Assembly (NCBI GenBank): GCA_009908735.1
Contig: JAAAOR010000076.1
Coordinates: forward strand, 1-9,660
Direction of reading: 5' to 3'
Length of the DNA: 9,660 nt
DNA from: Spirochaetota bacterium
Lineage (GTDB): Bacteria; Spirochaetota; Spirochaetia; DSM-27196; PWMO01
The position numbers and the translations under genes were made by a program. Position 1 is the stretch's first letter. Each line of letters opens with the position of its first letter. Under the pieces are notes generated by a model, which saw only the letters and a program-made list of their open reading frames with translations, did no database searches and was not told where the DNA came from. This document shows positions 6,333-9,660 of the stretch, in pieces.

Positions 6333-7179
6333 AAAAGTCTCCATCTTCTATAACCAGGGCCCCGGCTCTCCCTCCGTAGGCGCTCGACATTCCAAGATCA
6401 ATCGCAATAACGGTGCCGCGGGCACGGGAAGTGATTTCAGGCACGACTGAGTGCCCCACCACGACATGTTCGACCTTGTGCGTAGATAATACGCGTTGGA
6501 CGGAGTGGTACACCTCCTCCTCATCATCGACGACCCAGCCTCTGTACCACAGTGGTCCAAGTGGATCTCGCACTATCCCCCGGTACGTATCCAGATCCGT
6601 TCGAACACGGGCATTGATGTCCTCCAGCGGAATGCCGGCGTACTTGGGGCTGATTCCCGCATGAACGAAAAGGATATTGTTTATCGTGATTACTGCATTC
6701 CTCTCGCGAATCGCCTGCCCGTAGATCCCTTCCGGCGACATCGCCTGCCGGAAAGCCTCTTGGCTACCAAAGGACTTCCATTCTCCGTCGTGGAGAAATC
6801 TCCAGTCGCCGTTCAAGACCATGGCCTCATGATTTCCTATCAGGACGTGGACCTTCCCGCCGGCTTCCAATGCTTGAGACTCTAAGCGCATGAGTAAATC
6901 AATTACCTTTCTGGAATCCGGTCCTCGGTCGAAAATATCACCGATCTGCACCACATGAGTCTCCCCTGCCGCCCATGAGTCGGTGTCGTCAATGACCCCG
7001 GAGGCAAGGAGTGCTCTGACGAATTGATCGTAGTCACCGTGAACATCACCCACTGCAACGATTCTTTCGACGTTTTCCCATCTTGATGTATCGCTTTCGT
7101 CTGCCGATCTATCGGTACCCTGAGTGACACAGCCGGACAAAAGAATAGTCAAGAGTAACCAGATCACCTTCACATTCAT
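6292..7179 (-). CDS. Calcineurin-like metallophosphatase lipoprotein
   Basis: A 295-residue membrane-tethered phosphatase of the PPP/ApaH-like (Shewanella-like) branch. ATG 7179 is chosen over GTG 7182 because GGGGAG lies 7 nt upstream. The signal peptide ends with lipobox LLSGC (Cys17). All metal-binding blocks are present: GDVHGD (44-49), GDIFDRGP (80-87), GNHE (115-118), a histidine in FVHAG (His173) and GHS (His243), so it should bind two metals and be active. Bacterial relatives include diadenosine-tetraphosphatase-like and protein-phosphatase-like enzymes; being a lipoprotein it acts outside the cytoplasm, which argues against nucleotide signalling inside the cell. It is first in a two-gene operon; its last 41 nt overlap the transglutaminase gene. 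Family and localisation are well supported; the substrate is not known. Confidence 0.92.
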   Translation of the reverse strand: MNVKVIWLLLTILLSGCVTQGTDRSADESDTSRWENVERIVAVGDVHGDYDQFVRALLASGVIDDTDSWAAGETHVVQIGDIFDRGPDSRKVIDLLMRLESQALEAGGKVHVLIGNHEAMVLNGDWRFLHDGEWKSFGSQEAFRQAMSPEGIYGQAIRERNAVITINNILFVHAGISPKYAGIPLEDINARVRTDLDTYRGIVRDPLGPLWYRGWVVDDEEEVYHSVQRVLSTHKVEHVVVGHSVVPEITSRARGTVIAIDLGMSSAYGGRAGALVIEDGDFYEQYFGEERHPLY

Positions 7180-7214
7180 CACGAATCTCCCCAGAGGCCA
7201 TTCTGCACGACCGA

Positions 7215-7243
7215 GTGATAGTGCCGTAAGAAAAAAGCATCAA
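7215..7243 (-). promoter_or_regulatory. Predicted promoter of the phosphatase-transglutaminase operon
   Basis: TTGATG (7243-7238, 4/6) and TATCAC (7220-7215, 4/6) are spaced by exactly 17 nt, with a run of six T in the spacer. The predicted start near 7208 gives a leader of about 28 nt containing the GGGGAG ribosome-binding site used by the phosphatase gene. Confidence 0.5.
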
Positions 7244-7273
7244 TGGCAGTAGTGTCCGCACAGGCAGGATCGT

Positions 7274-7343
7274 CATCCCCGAGGAACTGCGGCATCGCTA
7301 CGGCCGGACCTCCCCGGCGGGGACAGGCCGGCTCCCGGGGATG
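7274..7343. repeat. Nested GC-rich inverted repeat between tRNA-Arg and the phosphatase promoter
   Basis: An outer perfect 8-bp pair, CATCCCCG (7274-7281) with CGGGGATG (7336-7343), encloses an inner hairpin. The inner hairpin has GCCGG (7303-7307) against CCGGC (7328-7332), topped by TCCCC/GGGGA (7311-7315 and 7319-7323) around a 3-nt loop. The element could form in RNA from either strand. On the minus strand it would be the 3' trailer of the tRNA transcript and might act in 3' processing or termination, but no U tract follows it immediately. Confidence 0.5.
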
Positions 7344-7359
7344 CGGCCCTTTTCGCCAA

Positions 7360-7433
7360 TGCGCCCAGGAGGACTCGAACCTCCGACCCACAGCTTAGAA
7401 GGCTGTTGCTCTATCCGGCTGAGCTATGAGCGC
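7360..7433 (-). tRNA. tRNA-Arg (anticodon UCU)
   Basis: A 74-nt cloverleaf. The acceptor stem is GCGCTCA (7433-7427) with TGGGCGC (including one G-U) plus discriminator A at 7360. The D arm contains AGCTCAGCCGG, the anticodon stem ACAGC/GCTGT encloses loop CTTCTAA (anticodon TCT), and the T arm has the invariant GGTTCGAGTCC. CCA is not encoded. It reads AGA and AGG-type Arg codons. It lies 6 nt after tRNA-Pro and shares its promoter. Confidence 0.96.
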
Positions 7434-7439
7434 GGAATG

Positions 7440-7512
7440 TCGGGATGAGAGGATTCGAACCTCCGATCTCCTGCTCCCAAAGCAGGCGCCTTAGCCACTA
7501 GGCTACATCCCG
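7440..7512 (-). tRNA. tRNA-Pro (anticodon UGG)
   Basis: A 73-nt cloverleaf with a perfect 7-bp acceptor stem CGGGATG (7512-7506) / CATCCCG (7447-7441) and discriminator A at 7440. The D arm is GTAGCCTAGTGGCTAAGGC, the anticodon stem CCTGC/GCAGG encloses loop TTTGGGA (anticodon TGG), and the T arm has GGTTCGAATCC. CCA is not encoded. It is first in the tRNA pair, with the predicted transcription start about 8 nt upstream of its mature 5' end. Confidence 0.97.
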
Positions 7513-7526
7513 GAATGCGTGGCGGC

Positions 7527-7556
7527 ATTATAGCGGAGTGCCGACGACCCGGTCAA
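7527..7556 (-). promoter_or_regulatory. Strong promoter of the tRNA-Pro/tRNA-Arg pair
   Basis: TTGACC (7556-7551, 5/6) and a perfect TATAAT (7532-7527) are spaced by 18 nt. A transcript starting near 7520 would reach the tRNA-Pro 5' end within about 8 nt. This is the closest match to the sigma70 consensus in the window, as expected for stable RNA genes. It lies in the 52-nt gap after the J-domain gene. Confidence 0.8.
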
Positions 7557-7564
7557 CGAGCAGG

Positions 7565-8224
7565 TTACCGAACGACTATCTCGAGCTCCACGGATATCCG
7601 TGCACCTCCCGGGGAGCTCTCGCTGAAGGAGAGCACGTCACCGTCTCGAACGCCGGCCGGAACGTCGATCTGGTGACGACGCTCACCCAGCTCGAGCGCC
7701 ATCGAAACGCCGCGTCTCGCCTGTTCAGGCGTCAGCCGTGCCTCGAGCCTGTAGTGCTCGTCACCACCTCGCGTATCGCCGCCCGGCGTGCCGCCCCACG
7801 GCACGGTGCCGGCGGCAGAACCGGCAAAGAGGCCGCTGAGGCCACCCCCGAACATCCGATCGAAGAGGCCGGACAGATCCGGGCCGAATATCGAGCGCGG
7901 GCGGCCGCCCGGCCGGGCGCCTGGTCCACGTGCTGTGCCGGGCGCCCCGCCGCCCGGGGGCGACCGCCATGCCGGGCGTTGACCGCGGGCACCGGGCCCG
8001 GTCCAATTCTGGCGGTCAACCCGGCCCCGCTCACGTGCCTGGGCTCGTCGCCGCTCGGGGGTGCGGATCGACTCGTAGGCATCGTTCAGGCGGCAGAAGT
8101 AGTTCTCGTCGCCACCGTCGGTGTCGGGGTGCTCCTGCTTGGCGAGACGTCTGTAGGCGCGTCGGATCTCCTCGTCGCCGGCGTCCCGCGGCACACCGAG
8201 TATGTCGTATGGATCCCTGCCCAT
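7565..8224 (-). CDS. Short J-domain co-chaperone (CbpA/DnaJ-like, single C-terminal domain)
   Basis: A 219-residue cytoplasmic J-protein that would recruit and stimulate an Hsp70 (DnaK). The J domain is residues 3-60, with DPYDILGVPRDA at the start and the catalytic HPD at 32-34. A long Gly/Pro/Arg-rich linker (about 75-155) includes a short helix-like motif DLSGLFDRMFGGGLSGLF (116-133). Residues 157-219 (YRLEARLTPEQARRGVSMALEL, then IDVPAGVRDGDVLSF) form one DnaJ C-terminal beta-sandwich. The Cys-rich zinc-finger domain is absent, and the two-domain C-terminus of CbpA (usually about 300 residues) is reduced to one, so this is a shortened CbpA-type protein. GGAGG lies 5 nt before the ATG. It is divergent from queG with 61 nt between the starts, and precedes the tRNA promoter without a visible terminator. 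Confidence 0.9.
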   Translation of the reverse strand: MGRDPYDILGVPRDAGDEEIRRAYRRLAKQEHPDTDGGDENYFCRLNDAYESIRTPERRRAQARERGRVDRQNWTGPGARGQRPAWRSPPGGGAPGTARGPGARPGGRPRSIFGPDLSGLFDRMFGGGLSGLFAGSAAGTVPWGGTPGGDTRGGDEHYRLEARLTPEQARRGVSMALELGERRHQIDVPAGVRDGDVLSFSESSPGGARISVELEIVVR

Positions 8225-8285
8225 CTTGTCCTCCGACTCGCAGGAACGGTAATCTCAACCGGAGAGAATTTTACAAGGGAAACTC

Positions 8286-9395
8286 GTGCCGTCAATACGC
8301 TCGCCCGAAGACATACCACTCGACCGCATCCGTCCCTACTTCGAGGCGGAGGGACTCGATGTGCTCGCTGTCACCGCGGCCGGACCGGCACCTGACGCAG
8401 AGTCCGCGTACGCGCGCTGGCTCGATGAGGGCCGTGCCGGCGCCATGATCTACATGCACCGCCACCGCCACGCAAAGTACAGGCCCGAGCGCATGCTCTC
8501 CGGCTGCCGAAGTATCGTTCTTGTGGGCCTGAACTACTACCAGGCCCTCCCCTCGGACAACCGGAAAACCCATCGAGAGGCCGAGCCGGACGCCGACCCT
8601 CACGGACGCATTGCCAGATACGCCTGGGGCCGCGACTACCACAAGACCCTGGGCAAGCGCCTCAAACGCGTGGCCCGGGCACTCTCCGCTGACTTCGAGG
8701 GGCATCACTTCCGCGGTTTCACCGACGCGACGCCGCTCTCAGAGCGCTACTACGGCGTGCGCGCCGGTCTCGGATTCCTGGGCCGAAACACTCTCCTCAT
8801 CCACCCCGAGCTCGGCAGCTGGTTCTTCATCGGCGAGGTCCTCGCCACGCTCGCCATCGAGGAGACGGTGCCAGCCACGCACTCGCGCAGCAGCTGCCCC
8901 CCGGGCTGCAGGCGATGCATCGATGCCTGTCCCACGGGTGCGCTCTCGGCGCCCTACGACTTCGACGCCCGCCTGTGCATCAGCTATCTCACCATCGAGC
9001 ACGCCGGCACGATAGAGCCTCGTCTCACCGACCGCATGGATACCTGGGTATTCGGCTGCGACAGATGTCAGGAGGCGTGCCCGCTGAACGCGCGGGTGGA
9101 GCCGACCGGCGTGGGGGACTTTCGCCGCCCCATTGCCGGCGCGAGCATTGAACTTTCGCGATTACTGGCTCTCCGAGATGACGACGATGTTCGCAGCCGT
9201 TTCGCCGGTTCACCGCTCCTGCGTGCGAAGCGCCGCGGCCTGGTTCGCAATGCCTGCATCGCGGCGGGCAATGCCGGCGCAGTGGCACTTCTGCCGCGGA
9301 TCGACGGGCTGCGAGATGACGAGGACCCGGTCGTGGCGCATGCGGCGGACTGGGCGGCGGCGCGCCTGCGCCGACTGACGGGCTCAGCCCCCTGA
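8286..9395 (+). CDS. queG: Epoxyqueuosine reductase QueG
   Basis: The last step of queuosine synthesis: a cobalamin- and two-[4Fe-4S]-dependent reductase that turns epoxyqueuosine into queuosine in tRNA wobble position 34. The 369-residue length is typical. The catalytic domain contains FTDATPLSERYYGVRAGLGFLGRNTLLIHP (145-174), with Asp147 as the likely proton donor. The ferredoxin part has C204, C208, C211 and C215, followed by PTGAL, with C231 and then CDRCQEACP (C258, C261, C265). The first cysteine motif here is C-x3-C-x2-C-x3-C, one residue longer than the usual C-x2-C start. The C-terminus (about 310-365, LVRNACIAAGNAG, DDEDPVVAHAADWAAARL) is the HEAT-like tRNA-binding region. The GTG start is supported by AAGGGA 5 nt upstream. 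The only complete plus-strand gene here, it ends inside the 3' end of the convergent SanA/YdcF-like gene. Confidence 0.96.
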   Translation: MPSIRSPEDIPLDRIRPYFEAEGLDVLAVTAAGPAPDAESAYARWLDEGRAGAMIYMHRHRHAKYRPERMLSGCRSIVLVGLNYYQALPSDNRKTHREAEPDADPHGRIARYAWGRDYHKTLGKRLKRVARALSADFEGHHFRGFTDATPLSERYYGVRAGLGFLGRNTLLIHPELGSWFFIGEVLATLAIEETVPATHSRSSCPPGCRRCIDACPTGALSAPYDFDARLCISYLTIEHAGTIEPRLTDRMDTWVFGCDRCQEACPLNARVEPTGVGDFRRPIAGASIELSRLLALRDDDDVRSRFAGSPLLRAKRRGLVRNACIAAGNAGAVALLPRIDGLRDDEDPVVAHAADWAAARLRRLTGSAP

Positions 9396-9660
9396 GCCGC
9401 CCCGCTCTCCGGATTCGGCGCCGGCTCCTGCCCCGGCCCCGGACACGGCCCCAGGCCCTGATTCTTCCTCTTCCGGCGGGCCGATCTCGATCGGGTCGCC
9501 GAGAAACTTCGGCTGAGCGCCGAGCACGTGAACGTCGAGCAGGGCTTTGACCCTGGCGAAGTACTCGCGGAGGCTCGTCGAGACGCCGGCGGGCCCCTCC
9601 ACATCCCGCGCGCCGTAGGCGACCGCGTCGAGCCCCTGATTCTTGGCGAGGTAGAGCGCG
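9384..9660 (-). CDS. SanA/YdcF-type (DUF218) envelope protein, C-terminal part (runs off right edge)
   Basis: The visible 92 residues read ALYLAKNQGLDAVAYGARD, then TSLREYFARVKALLDVHVLGAQPKFLGDPIEIG. This matches the C-terminal end of SanA/ElyC-type DUF218 proteins, which are inner-membrane proteins with a periplasmic domain linked to envelope barrier function and cell-wall precursor control. In that family the segment RALYLA...G.DAVGY is followed by an Arg-rich RE...AR.KALLDV and the PKFLG box, as here. The N-terminal membrane helix and the catalytic-like core lie beyond the window. After residue EIG the chain ends in an unusual low-complexity tail rich in Glu, Gly, Ala and Ser (GPGAVSGAGAGAGAESGERGGSGG). 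The stop overlaps the last 12 bp of queG on the opposite strand. Family call rests on about 60 residues. Confidence 0.78.
   Translation of the reverse strand, partial: ALYLAKNQGLDAVAYGARDVEGPAGVSTSLREYFARVKALLDVHVLGAQPKFLGDPIEIGPPEEEESGPGAVSGAGAGAGAESGERGGSGG

Noticed and set aside
7358..7382. tRNA-Arg 3' end as an attachment site
   Set aside because: No second copy of the tRNA 3' sequence longer than about 7 bases was found elsewhere in the window, so an att pair cannot be claimed.
7179..7391. Minus-strand 70-codon frame running from tRNA-Arg to the phosphatase start
   Set aside because: It begins inside the tRNA gene and contains the GC-rich inverted repeat; no SD and no protein-like composition.
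7538..8395. Plus-strand 285-codon frame across the J-domain gene
   Set aside because: Antisense to a gene with a clear J domain and C-terminal domain; the translation is low-complexity Arg/Pro/Gly text.
9068..9604. Minus-strand 178-codon frame overlapping the end of queG
   Set aside because: It is out of frame with the SanA/YdcF-like reading and lies mainly antisense to queG; its Ser/Arg/Pro-rich text has no family resemblance.

Overview
The window looks like a chromosomal segment of a GC-rich Gram-negative-type bacterium. Three predicted lipoproteins, a SanA/YdcF-type envelope protein, QueG and bacterial tRNAs support this. A free-living spirochaete is a possible host, but that is a weak inference, since no decisive marker is present. 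Almost everything is on the minus strand. The exceptions are queG and a decayed zinc-ribbon ORF.

Region 1 (1-3883, minus strand, reading right to left) holds a COG4324-type membrane-anchored aminopeptidase, then a tight run of three genes: a large GNAT-fold protein, an extended short-chain dehydrogenase/reductase (SDR) and a membrane-anchored family 2 glycosyltransferase that runs off the left edge. The GNAT and SDR genes overlap by 4 bp (ATGA). The SDR and glycosyltransferase genes are 19 nt apart. The GNAT and SDR types recall the bacterial ceramide synthase / ceramide reductase pair of Caulobacter. My main hypothesis is that this is a sphingolipid (ceramide or glycosylated ceramide) module in a different lineage.

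Region 2 (3882-5015) holds a 40-residue lipoprotein gene with a strong Shine-Dalgarno (SD) site and a clear intrinsic terminator. It is followed by a gene-poor stretch with GTGACA repeats and a plus-strand ORF that resembles a transposase-associated zinc-ribbon protein but lacks a usable start.

Region 3 (5016-7260, minus) is a two-gene lipoprotein operon: a calcineurin-like phosphatase and an overlapping transglutaminase-like protein. Its GC content is visibly lower than its surroundings. It lies just downstream of tRNA-Arg(UCU) and tRNA-Pro(UGG), which share a near-consensus promoter. A strong nested inverted repeat sits between the tRNAs and the lipoprotein operon.

Region 4 (7565-9660) has a small J-domain protein (minus) divergent from queG (plus, epoxyqueuosine reductase). 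queG converges on, and overlaps by 12 bp, the 3' end of a SanA/YdcF-type gene that runs off the right edge.
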